Positions 1 through 8,410 of a stretch of DNA of 64,000 bases are shown here, piece by piece. Numbering within the stretch: the first letter of the stretch is position 1; every line of letters starts with the position of its first letter. Both the position numbers and the translations under genes were made by a program. Origin of the DNA: Dyella thiooxydans (lineage in GTDB: Bacteria > Pseudomonadota > Gammaproteobacteria > Xanthomonadales > Rhodanobacteraceae); assembly GCF_001641285.1 (NCBI RefSeq), contig NZ_CP014841.1:2294001-2358000 (forward strand), in the 5' to 3' direction. The notes under the pieces were generated by a model. That model was not told the DNA's origin and ran no database searches. It saw only the letters and a program-made list of their open reading frames with translations.

Positions 1-78
1 GGTCCGCGCATCCTTCGCACGGAGACCGCGGGGTTGGCGGCATTGGCCGCACTGCAGGCGCTGCACGGCGACCTCTGA
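1..78 (+). CDS. rsmE: RsmE, 16S rRNA m3U1498 methyltransferase, C-terminal end only
   Basis: The first 78 bases read in frame 1 as a 25-residue tail ending in TGA. It contains the motif GPRILRTETA followed by an Ala/Leu-rich helix. That motif is the conserved end of the SPOUT-fold RsmE family, where it helps form the SAM-binding knot. RsmE methylates U1498 of 16S rRNA in the assembled 30S subunit. The 5' part lies outside the window. The gene converges on the Chp operon, with a GC-rich hairpin between them. Identification rests on this short motif only. Confidence 0.8.
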   Translation, partial: GPRILRTETAGLAALAALQALHGDL

Positions 79-92
79 TCGCGGAAAGACGA

Positions 93-117
93 ACGGCGCG
101 CCCCGAGGGCGCGCCGT
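93..117. terminator. Perfect GC-rich hairpin between convergent rsmE and chpC
   Basis: An 11-bp perfect stem (ACGGCGCGCCC at 93-103 pairing with 107-117) with a 3-nt loop lies in the gap between two converging genes. No T-tract follows on either strand, so it is at best a weak or factor-assisted bidirectional terminator. Position and symmetry are the only evidence. Confidence 0.5.
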
Positions 118-137
118 CCACGAGCACTGTCGCCGGC

Positions 138-614
138 TCAGGCCTCGGAGACGAGCACGCCGGTGAGTTCGCGCTCGAGCATCTCCAGGTCGGGAATCAC
201 CGCCAGATCGTCGCGCACCAGCACCTGGGCGCGCACGCCGGGGGGCAGCGCCGTGCCATCGTGGGTGGGAATGATCAGTTCGGCGTTGAGTGTGGTCAGG
301 CGGGGGAAGCCCCGCGTCACCACGGCGATGAACGGCAGTTCCGGGTTGTCGCCCAGTGCCTTCAGCACGGCGACGCGAACGGCCAGCTCCTGGTCGCCTT
401 CGCCGGCGCCGGCCAGCTTGGTGAAAGCCACCAGAGGTACCCTCCAGCCGCGCCAGGCGATGCGTCCGAGCACCCACTCAGGGGCACCCTCGAGCGGCTC
501 GAGCGCCGGCATGGTGATCACTTCGGCGATCGTGGCGTTCGGCAGCAGCAGGCGCAGGTCGCCGGCCGGCACCAGCACGCAGCGGATCTCGCGCGGTAGG
601 GGCTGTTCGCTCAT
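138..614 (-). CDS. chpC: ChpC-like CheW-domain protein of the pilus chemosensory system
   Basis: A 158-residue single-domain CheW-like protein. The fold is recognised from the N-terminal strand pattern, the segment around EWVLGRIAWRGWRVPLV and the later strand FIAVVTRGFPRL. CheW proteins couple chemoreceptors to the CheA-type kinase, and a second CheW-like protein (ChpC) is the usual last gene of the Chp cluster. Its ATG overlaps the chpB stop by one base (TGATG), so the two are probably translationally coupled. It is more divergent than PilI at the other end of the operon. It may serve another receptor or be an auxiliary coupler. Confidence 0.8.
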   Translation of the reverse strand: MSEQPLPREIRCVLVPAGDLRLLLPNATIAEVITMPALEPLEGAPEWVLGRIAWRGWRVPLVAFTKLAGAGEGDQELAVRVAVLKALGDNPELPFIAVVTRGFPRLTTLNAELIIPTHDGTALPPGVRAQVLVRDDLAVIPDLEMLERELTGVLVSEA

Positions 615-2290
615 CAGTATTCCTCGATCAGGCGCGCCGCCAGTTCGGCCGGCGTACCGGAAAAGTCGACCAGGTGCTCGGCCATCACTCCGCTGACCAT
701 GTCGGCAAAATGTTCGCCCGGGGCATCCTCCACCCAGATCCGGCCGCCGCGATCATGCACGGCCTGGCAGCCCGCTACCGCATCGTTGGCCTGCCCGGCG
801 AAGACGATCGCCAATGCGTCCACGCCGAACACGTTGGCCAGGGCGCTGAAAGTCGCGTCAATGGAGGGCGTCGCCGAGGGCGTCGCCTGCGCCGGCTTCA
901 GCTCCATCCGGCCATCGCGCGTGACGCGCAATTGGTGATCGGCGGGCACCACGATCAGATCGCCGGCCCGGGCCTGCTCGCCCTGTTGCGCAACGCGGCT
1001 GTTCAGCGGGCAGGACGGAGCGAGCGACTGGAGCAGCTCGTCCACCGGGCGATCGCCCTGGTGCTGCACGTGGATGATCGTCGCCCGCATGCCCGCCGGC
1101 AGTTGCGACAGGAACGAGCGCACCGAATCGTGGCTGGCGAACGTCGCACCCAGCAGCACGACCCGGCTGAGTCCGCCACTGAGCTCCTCGAGCATCATTT
1201 CGCCGCCGCCGACGGGTTCATAGGGCTTCGGCGCGACCGCCTCTTCCATCGACACCAGCTCGAGCGTCATGCGTGGCTCGACGTGCAGTGCCTCGTCCCC
1301 GGACTCTGGCGCAAGGAAATCCAGCGCGCTGATCTTCTCGATCCCGAATTCGTCGGCCGAAGGCTTCGGCGAGGCCGGAAGCGGCGGCGGCCCCACGGTA
1401 TCCTCATCGTCGATCAGCGACCAGCTGTCGGTTCGCTGGAAAAGCTCGGCGGCGCCACCGGCCGGCGGCGCTGCCTGCACGGCGTGGGGACTGTCATCAT
1501 CCGCATCGGCCAGCCGCAGCACGTCCTCGATCAGGCCATCATCGACACCATCGGTGGCAGGCGATGCCGGACTCTCCTGCGGGGTCGCTTCGGCAACGCC
1601 ATCGGTGAAATTGCCGTCGTACAGCGGCGGATGGTCGTGGGAATCGAGCAGCAGCTCATCGAGCTCGAAGTCGTCCAGCGCATCGTCCCCTTCCGGTGGC
1701 TGCGAAGCCGTGACCGGCGCGGTCGCCGTGGCGGCGTCGCCCGCAGCCGGATCGTCGCCGGGCAGCGGCTCGCCCGAAAGCAACGCCTCCAGTTCCGCCT
1801 CGAGCGATTCGGACTCCGCAGCGACTTCGGCATCATGGCCGCTGGGTGAGCTCTCGTCTTCCGCGGCGTCCCCGGCCCCGTGCATGCCGGACTGCATCGC
1901 CTCCGACGATTCCGTGGCGGGAACGTCGACAACGCCCGGCGGACGCGGCGGATCGACGTCCTGACTGGCCAGCACCTTGGCCGCCAGGTGACGCGCCCAG
2001 CGCGCCCTCGCCCAGCCATCGAGCGTACGGCTGGACTCGGCCTCGTTGAAAACCACCCGCGGGTGGTCTCCCTCGATCGCCGCATCGAGCCGGTCCATCA
2101 CCTCGTCGACGTCGTCGCCCAGGTTGATGACCACGACGTCGGCACCGACCCGCTCGACCAGCGCGCGATCGAGCTCGTCGGGGCCACCTTCGTGGACGAT
2201 GCGGGCGCCACGCTCCTGCAGCACGTCGCGCAGCAGCGCCCCAAGATCCGTGTCACCGAACAGCAGGACGACGGCCGTACCTTCAGCCAT
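614..2290 (-). CDS. chpB: ChpB-like CheB-family protein with altered catalytic site
   Basis: 558 residues. The start is chosen at 2290 because it gives an 8-nt overlap with the end of chpA; an upstream in-frame ATG would add 31 Arg/Ser-rich residues read inside chpA. Residues 1-110 look like a degenerate receiver domain. Then comes a long acidic low-complexity linker (about 110-340) rich in E, D, A and S. A CheB methylesterase-like domain follows from about 375 to the end. Canonical CheB has a GAST motif carrying the nucleophilic Ser; here the aligned segment is GATFASHDS, so the Ser position holds Thr (about residue 383). The His (VQH, about 405) and the Asp (QANDAVAG, about 500) are kept. 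In the Chp system ChpB demethylates PilJ. Whether this version is an active esterase is doubtful. Confidence 0.8.
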   Translation of the reverse strand: MAEGTAVVLLFGDTDLGALLRDVLQERGARIVHEGGPDELDRALVERVGADVVVINLGDDVDEVMDRLDAAIEGDHPRVVFNEAESSRTLDGWARARWARHLAAKVLASQDVDPPRPPGVVDVPATESSEAMQSGMHGAGDAAEDESSPSGHDAEVAAESESLEAELEALLSGEPLPGDDPAAGDAATATAPVTASQPPEGDDALDDFELDELLLDSHDHPPLYDGNFTDGVAEATPQESPASPATDGVDDGLIEDVLRLADADDDSPHAVQAAPPAGGAAELFQRTDSWSLIDDEDTVGPPPLPASPKPSADEFGIEKISALDFLAPESGDEALHVEPRMTLELVSMEEAVAPKPYEPVGGGEMMLEELSGGLSRVVLLGATFASHDSVRSFLSQLPAGMRATIIHVQHQGDRPVDELLQSLAPSCPLNSRVAQQGEQARAGDLIVVPADHQLRVTRDGRMELKPAQATPSATPSIDATFSALANVFGVDALAIVFAGQANDAVAGCQAVHDRGGRIWVEDAPGEHFADMVSGVMAEHLVDFSGTPAELAARLIEEY

Positions 2291-5200
2291 TGGCCAGCTC
2301 CATCGCCTTCTGCTCCAGTATCTCGTGGATCTGCGCCAGCAGGTCGACCTCCTGATAGGGCTTGCCGAGGTAGCGGTCCACACCGAGATCGAACGCGCGC
2401 TGGCGGTGCTTCTCGCCGGTACGCGAGGTGATCATGATGATCGGCACATCGCGCAGACGCGGATCCGCCTTCATGTGCTCGGCCAGCTCGTAGCCGTCCA
2501 TCCGCGGCATCTCGATATCCAGCAGCATCAGGTCCGGCACCCGCTGCTCGTGCAGCTTCTCCAGGGCGTCGACGCCGTCCTTCGCGGTGTTGACCTCGAA
2601 GTCGTGGCGCTCGAGCACGCGGCCAGTGACCTTGCGCATGGTGATCGAGTCGTCCACCACCATCACCAGCGGTTTGGTGCGGACCTCCTCCACCACCGGT
2701 GCCATCACCGGCGCGAGACCCTCGGCCAGGCGCTGCTCGCGTCGGGCGATGCCGTGGCGTACCAGCGGCGGCAGGTCGAGAATCATCAGCACCGAACCGT
2801 CGCCCATGATGGTGGCACCGAGCAGGCCGGGCACCGAACTCACCTGGGGGCCGACCGACTTCACCACGATCTCGCGTGAGCCGATCACCGCATCGATGCG
2901 GATCGCCGCGCGCAGGTCGCCGGCACGGGTCAGCAGCAGCGGCAGCTGCGGCTCGTCCGCGGCGTAGCTCGACGGCAGGCCGAGCAGCTCGGCCAGGTCG
3001 TGGATGCCGTAGTCCTCGCCGTTGTGCAGGAACGACGGCTCGTCCGAGGCCAGATGGATCGCCAGCTCGTCCGGGGTGATCCGGGCCACGCCCTGCACCG
3101 AGGTCATCGGGATCGCGAACGTGGATTCGCCGATGCGCACCAGGATCGCCTGGGTCACGGCGAGCGTGAACGGCAGGCGCAGCACGAAGGTGGTGCCCTT
3201 GCCCTCCTGCGACTCGATCGACAGCGAACCACCGAGCTGCTTGATCTCGTTGGCCACCACGTCCATGCCCACGCCGCGACCGGCCAGCTGGGTCACCGCG
3301 CTGGCGGTGGAGAAGCCCGGCTGGGTGATCAGGGCGAGCAGCTGGTCGTCGCTCGGCTTCGCCTCGGCACGCAGCAGGCCGCGCTCGACGCCGCGCTTGC
3401 GGATCGCCTCGCGGTTCAGGCCACGGCCATCGTCGGTGACACGGATCACCACCTCGGTGGCTTCGCGGGCTACGCGGATGCGTACCGATCCCTCTTCCGG
3501 CTTGCCGGCCTTGCGGCGGTCTTCCGGCGACTCGATGCCATGGGCGATCGCATTGCGCAGCATGTGCTCGAACGGCGCCTTGATGCGGTCGAGCAGGTTG
3601 CGGTCCATTTCGCCGTGCGCGCCCTCGACGAACAGCTGGGCGCGCTTGCCTTCTTCCTGTGCCGCCTGACGCAGCGTGCGACGCAGGTTTGGCACCATCG
3701 TGTCGAACGGCAGCATGCGGGTGCGCAGCAGGCCTTCCTGCAGGTCGGCGCTCACGCGCGACTGCTGGATCAGCAGCGTCTCGGACTGACGGGTCAGCTC
3801 GTCGAGCATGCTCTGGATCGACACAAGGTCGGAGACCGACTCGGCCAGCGCACGCGAGTACTGCTGCAGCTGCGAGAAGCGGTCCAGCTCGAGCGGATCG
3901 AACACCGCCATGCCGGCTTCGCGGTGCTCGCGCTGGAAGCGCGCGATGATCTGCGCCTCGGTCTCGATTTCCAGCATGCGCAGCTGGCTGCGCAGGCGCA
4001 CCACGGTCTGATCCAGCTCGACCAGGTTGAAGCGGTAGCCGGCAACCTGCTGCTCCAGGCGCGAGCGGTAGATGGCCACCTCGCCGGCGTGGTTCACCAG
4101 GTTGTCGAGCAGCTCCGCGCGGACGCGGATCTGTTCCTGCGGCGAGCGCGACTCGTCGTAGCCTTCGGCGGCCACGTCGGGCAGCAGTTCGGGCAGGTTC
4201 TCCGCCGCCGGAACCGGGGTCGGCGCGGACACCGGCGCGGCAGCCGCCGGCGCCTCTTCGCGTTCGACGAGGGCCTCCTCGCCGGCGAGGACGAGCAGCC
4301 GGTCGATCATGGCCTGCGGGTAGCGGATGCCCTTGTTCTGGCCAATCCGCTGCACCAGCGCGTGCAGCTGATCGAAGCCGCCCTCGAGCGCACCGATCAG
4401 CGCCGCCGCCTGCTCCGGATCGCCGCTGATCGGCTTCTCGAGAAGCGTTTCGATCGCGTGCGCCAGGTCGCCCACCGGCACGAAGCCAGCGATGCGGGCA
4501 CCGCCCTTGAGCGTATGCAGGTCGCGCTGCAGCACCGGGACCTGGGCCAGGTCGCCCGGATCGGCGCGCCACTCGGCCAGCGCACCGTCGGCGTGGTCGA
4601 GGATCTCGCGCGCCTCTTCGGTGAACACTTCCAGCAGGTCCGGATCGATGTCGCCATGCCAGAGTTCGCCCGATTCGTCCTCGCTTTCGCCGGCGTCGGG
4701 CACCGGCTCGATCGCGACGGGCGCCGACTCGGCGACGGACTCCGGCTCGCGGGCATCGACAGTCTCAGCCTCTGCTTCAACCTCAGCTTCAGTTTCGGCT
4801 TCAGGCTCGCTCTCGGCGACAGGCTCCGCGGCGAGCTCCTGGTCGAACTGGCCAATGGACTCCTGCGGCTCCGTGGCATCGGGCTCAACGGCTTCGGGGG
4901 CCTCGCTCGATCCGGCGCCGTCGTCCAGCTCCGCCATATCGGCAGAGCCGGAAGACTCGAGGACTTCGTCGGCGGCGGGCGCTGTGCTCTCGGACACAGC
5001 GTCGGCCGGGGCGGCTTCCGGCGTCTCGCCGAATTCACGCCCGTCGACCAGCCCGGCGAACATGGACGCGAAATCGTCCTCGGCGGCAGGCGGCGCGACC
5101 GGCGGCTCCGGCGTGGGCTCGGCCTGTCCGCGCGGGTCGAAGGCGTCCAGCGCCGCCAGCATCTCGCTGGCCAACTGGTCGTGATGGGCGTCTTCCAGTG

Positions 5201-8200
5201 CCTGATCGCGCTCCGCCTCCTCCGCGGAGGTGGCGGCGGCCTCTTCCTCGTGTGCTTCCTCGTCCTCGTGCGCATCGAATACCGCGTGGGCCACCTGCGG
5301 CTCGGGCTGGGCGTCACGCAGCTCGGTCAGTCGCGCGATCAGCGTGTCGCAATCGGGCAGCTGGGGATCGGCGGCATCGAACTGCGCCATCACCTGATCC
5401 ACCGCATCGGCCGACTGCGCCAACAGGTGCACGCCTTCCGAAGACAGCGGAACCCGCGCGGCGCGCAGGCGCTTGAGCAGGCTCTCCAGCGGCGACAGCA
5501 ACTGGGTCAGCAGCGGGATGTCGACCATGGCGATCGCGCCGTGCAACGTGTGCACCGCGCGCAACAGGCCGTCTTCCACGCGCAGCTCGTCGCTGCTGCG
5601 ACTGACGTAGGAGCGGATCGTCTGCAGGTACTGCGCCACTTCGCTGCGCAGGATCTCCAGCAGGACCGAGTCCACCGGGGGAAGCACCGGCAACGGAATG
5701 CTCTCTTCCGGTGCGGCGGTCGCGGGCGGCGCGGAATCCTCCACATGGGTCAGCGCGGCCGCCGGAATCTCGGCGGCGGCAGCGGCCGAACTCGGCACGC
5801 GGCGACGCACGACCCGGCGAACCGTCTCGCTGCGGGTGGCCAGCAGGTCGGCCAGATCCGGGTGCTCCCCGGCGGCAACCTGATCGGCCGCCTTCATGAT
5901 CCCGCTCAGCGGCGCAGTCGGCATGCCCTCGCCGCGCAGGGCCACGTGCAGTTGCGGCAGCGCCTCGATGGCGTGACGCACCACCGCGACGACCCCCTCG
6001 TGCGGCTCGACGGTATGGTCGAGCACCCGGTTGAGCATGTTCTCCACGCGCCAGGCGAACTCGCCCAGCACGCTCGCGCCGACCAGCCGGCCGGACCCCT
6101 TGAGGGTGTGGAAGGAGCGGCGGATCGGAGTCAGCGCGGCAATCTGGGACGGATCGGCCAGCCAGGCCTGCTCGGCCTTGATCAGGTTGTCGATCTCTTC
6201 CTGCATCTCCTCCAGGAAGATCTCGCGGATGTCGTCGTCGATACCGTCGGAGGAGTCCTGGAAACCGGCCTGGGAGGCCAGCGGATCGGAGGCTTGTTGC
6301 TGCTCGACGACCTCCTCCTCGACCTCCACCCACTCGTCGCCGCCATCCGGTGTCGTGTCACCGGGCATCACCGAGTGCTCGGTCTCCGCCAGGCGCAGAC
6401 CGGCCACGTCGTCTGCCGGCTCGGCGGGCGCAGAGGCCTCACCGATGAGCAGCGCCCCAAGATCATCGCCACCGGCCAGGCTGACCGATTCCGAAAGTGC
6501 CGGCTGGGATGCCAGCTCTTCGTCGAGCCCGGCCAGCGCGGAGGGAACTTCGCTCGCGCCGTGGTCGCCAACGGCGACACCGTCGGTTTCGTCCACTTCG
6601 GCGACCAGCGGCTCGCGTGCCGGCGGCACAGGCCAGTAACCGAGCATCTGCAGGCTGTGTTCGGCGACATCGAGGATGTGCTCGAGTCCACCGCGATGCT
6701 CACGCGCTGCTTCGAGGTAGTACTCCAGCGCGGCCAGCGCGTCGGCGAGGTGATCCATCTGGGCGCTGCCGGGTACACGGCGGTCGACCAGCAACTCGTT
6801 GCCGATGAAGCGACCGATACCCTCGGCCAGTTCGGCCGGGCGGCTGTTGGCGAGCATGCGCAGGGCGCCGGCCACCTCGTCCATCTGCGCCGGCGCGTCC
6901 TTCAGGTGCTGGTGCTGCCACCCGGATTCCACGAAACCGACGATCGCATCCTTGACGCGCGTGGTGTTGGAGGTGGCCTCCTGCATCAGCGTGGACAGGA
7001 TATGACGGGCCTCGCTGCGCGGCAGCGTCGGTGCTGCCTGGGCGTCGGAAGCCAGCTCGTCCTCGTTGCTGCCCAGGCTTTCGATGTGATCGTCCAGCGA
7101 CGCCTCGACATAGAGCAGTGCGCCCGCGACATCGAGCAGCGTCTCGTCTTCCGGTGCACGCATGCGGCTGGCGATTTCCTCCAGCACGCGGCGCTGCTCG
7201 TTGACCACCCGGCGCGGCACGGTGAGTGCCAGCATGCCCAGTGTGTCGCCGACGCGCTCAAGCACCTCGCTCTGCGCGGCCAGCTGGGACGGGTCGGCGT
7301 CGCTCTGGCGCAGGAACAGGTCCAGCGCCTCCTTCACGCGCAGCAGGTCGTCCTTCAGCGCCCGCGACACCGAATCGAGCAGTGCCCGGTTGTGGCCGGC
7401 CATCGAGCCACGCGCGTGCTCCAGCTCCGCGGCGTCCGGCAGCAGGCTGTCCAGCGCGTAGGTCCTGCGCAGCAGCTCCATCTGGGGGCTGCGCTGCTTG
7501 GCCTGCGCCACGATGAACAGCAGCTTCCGGGCCAGATCGTCGGCATCGCCGCCACGCAGGCTTTCCTCGCCATGCTCGAGCATCTGACGGATGCTGCGAT
7601 CGACCTTGCCGATCAGCTGGCGTACTTCGGCCGATTGTTCCTTCAGGCAACCCTGCTCGAGACCTTCGACGGTACCGGCGGCGATCCACCACAGCCGGCG
7701 ACCGGCGGTGCTGTGGCAGCAACCGGTGATGGCGTTGAGGGTGTCGCGCATGCCCTGCAGCTGCTGGGCCGGATTCTGGCCGCGGAACCAGCCGAGCAGA
7801 TGCTGCTGGAAACGCAGACGCAGGTCGGCGACCCGGCTGCGCAGCGCATGTGCCTGGGCCTCGCTGACCGCCGGCGGCGCCTCGGCCGGCAGCGGATTGT
7901 CCAGCCGCGGGCTGAACAACGCCACCTCGGTCAGCGCGGCCACCTTGCGGCTGGCGCGCAGATCGTTGAGCAGCGGCAGCAGCACCACCGGCACGTCGCG
8001 ATGCCCGCTGGAAAGGCGTTCGAGGTAGTCCGGCAGCTGCATCAGTCCGCGCATCAGCGCGGCGTAGGCTTCCTCGCGTTCGGCGACGTGGTCCTCGAGC
8101 AGGGCGATGGAGAGCGTCTCCATTTCGTCGGCAACCATCGCCGCGCCGTACAGCTCGACCATCTGCAGGGTGCCGTGCACCTGGTGCAGGCTGTCCGCAC

Positions 8201-8336
8201 ACGAGCGCATCGCATCCCGGTTGCCCGGATTGTCGACGTACGACTCCAGTGCGTCACGGGCGGCCGCGAGCGTGTCGTCGAGCTCGGGCTTGACCCACTG
8301 CAGGGTGGTGAAATCGATGTGGTCTTGAAGTCTCAT
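2283..8336 (-). CDS. chpA: ChpA (PilL-type) multi-HPt hybrid histidine kinase
   Basis: 2017 residues, within the size range of the giant ChpA kinases that relay PilJ signals to PilG and PilH. N-terminal FimL/HPt-like region with a degenerate box (LHQVHGTLQMVEL, about 50). Clear HPt phosphorylation boxes lie near residue 740 (RSFHTLKGSGRLVG), 928 (VHTLHGAIAMV) and 1273 (DLHTLKGGARIAG). A dimerisation region is near 1412, the N-box (HMLRNAIAHGIE) near 1595, G boxes (DDGRGLN, GRGVGMD) near 1635 and 1687, then a CheW-like domain and a C-terminal receiver (about 1890-2010, LLLDIEMPRMDG). Acidic linkers contain Glu-Ala runs around 4720-4860 and 5160-5280. It ends overlapping chpB. The gap to pilJ is 74 nt. 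Confidence 0.93.
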   Translation of the reverse strand: MRLQDHIDFTTLQWVKPELDDTLAAARDALESYVDNPGNRDAMRSCADSLHQVHGTLQMVELYGAAMVADEMETLSIALLEDHVAEREEAYAALMRGLMQLPDYLERLSSGHRDVPVVLLPLLNDLRASRKVAALTEVALFSPRLDNPLPAEAPPAVSEAQAHALRSRVADLRLRFQQHLLGWFRGQNPAQQLQGMRDTLNAITGCCHSTAGRRLWWIAAGTVEGLEQGCLKEQSAEVRQLIGKVDRSIRQMLEHGEESLRGGDADDLARKLLFIVAQAKQRSPQMELLRRTYALDSLLPDAAELEHARGSMAGHNRALLDSVSRALKDDLLRVKEALDLFLRQSDADPSQLAAQSEVLERVGDTLGMLALTVPRRVVNEQRRVLEEIASRMRAPEDETLLDVAGALLYVEASLDDHIESLGSNEDELASDAQAAPTLPRSEARHILSTLMQEATSNTTRVKDAIVGFVESGWQHQHLKDAPAQMDEVAGALRMLANSRPAELAEGIGRFIGNELLVDRRVPGSAQMDHLADALAALEYYLEAAREHRGGLEHILDVAEHSLQMLGYWPVPPAREPLVAEVDETDGVAVGDHGASEVPSALAGLDEELASQPALSESVSLAGGDDLGALLIGEASAPAEPADDVAGLRLAETEHSVMPGDTTPDGGDEWVEVEEEVVEQQQASDPLASQAGFQDSSDGIDDDIREIFLEEMQEEIDNLIKAEQAWLADPSQIAALTPIRRSFHTLKGSGRLVGASVLGEFAWRVENMLNRVLDHTVEPHEGVVAVVRHAIEALPQLHVALRGEGMPTAPLSGIMKAADQVAAGEHPDLADLLATRSETVRRVVRRRVPSSAAAAAEIPAAALTHVEDSAPPATAAPEESIPLPVLPPVDSVLLEILRSEVAQYLQTIRSYVSRSSDELRVEDGLLRAVHTLHGAIAMVDIPLLTQLLSPLESLLKRLRAARVPLSSEGVHLLAQSADAVDQVMAQFDAADPQLPDCDTLIARLTELRDAQPEPQVAHAVFDAHEDEEAHEEEAAATSAEEAERDQALEDAHHDQLASEMLAALDAFDPRGQAEPTPEPPVAPPAAEDDFASMFAGLVDGREFGETPEAAPADAVSESTAPAADEVLESSGSADMAELDDGAGSSEAPEAVEPDATEPQESIGQFDQELAAEPVAESEPEAETEAEVEAEAETVDAREPESVAESAPVAIEPVPDAGESEDESGELWHGDIDPDLLEVFTEEAREILDHADGALAEWRADPGDLAQVPVLQRDLHTLKGGARIAGFVPVGDLAHAIETLLEKPISGDPEQAAALIGALEGGFDQLHALVQRIGQNKGIRYPQAMIDRLLVLAGEEALVEREEAPAAAAPVSAPTPVPAAENLPELLPDVAAEGYDESRSPQEQIRVRAELLDNLVNHAGEVAIYRSRLEQQVAGYRFNLVELDQTVVRLRSQLRMLEIETEAQIIARFQREHREAGMAVFDPLELDRFSQLQQYSRALAESVSDLVSIQSMLDELTRQSETLLIQQSRVSADLQEGLLRTRMLPFDTMVPNLRRTLRQAAQEEGKRAQLFVEGAHGEMDRNLLDRIKAPFEHMLRNAIAHGIESPEDRRKAGKPEEGSVRIRVAREATEVVIRVTDDGRGLNREAIRKRGVERGLLRAEAKPSDDQLLALITQPGFSTASAVTQLAGRGVGMDVVANEIKQLGGSLSIESQEGKGTTFVLRLPFTLAVTQAILVRIGESTFAIPMTSVQGVARITPDELAIHLASDEPSFLHNGEDYGIHDLAELLGLPSSYAADEPQLPLLLTRAGDLRAAIRIDAVIGSREIVVKSVGPQVSSVPGLLGATIMGDGSVLMILDLPPLVRHGIARREQRLAEGLAPVMAPVVEEVRTKPLVMVVDDSITMRKVTGRVLERHDFEVNTAKDGVDALEKLHEQRVPDLMLLDIEMPRMDGYELAEHMKADPRLRDVPIIMITSRTGEKHRQRAFDLGVDRYLGKPYQEVDLLAQIHEILEQKAMELANG

Positions 8337-8410
8337 GCGCCCCTCTCTGCGGCTGCGCCTTTAAGGCATAGCGCAACCGGCGAGGTTGCCCCCTGTCGTG
8401 AATGCCCGAA

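Noticed and set aside
614-2383. chpB start at 2383
   Set aside because: It would add 31 Ser/Arg/Trp-rich residues inside chpA; ATG 2290 gives a natural overlap with the chpA stop.
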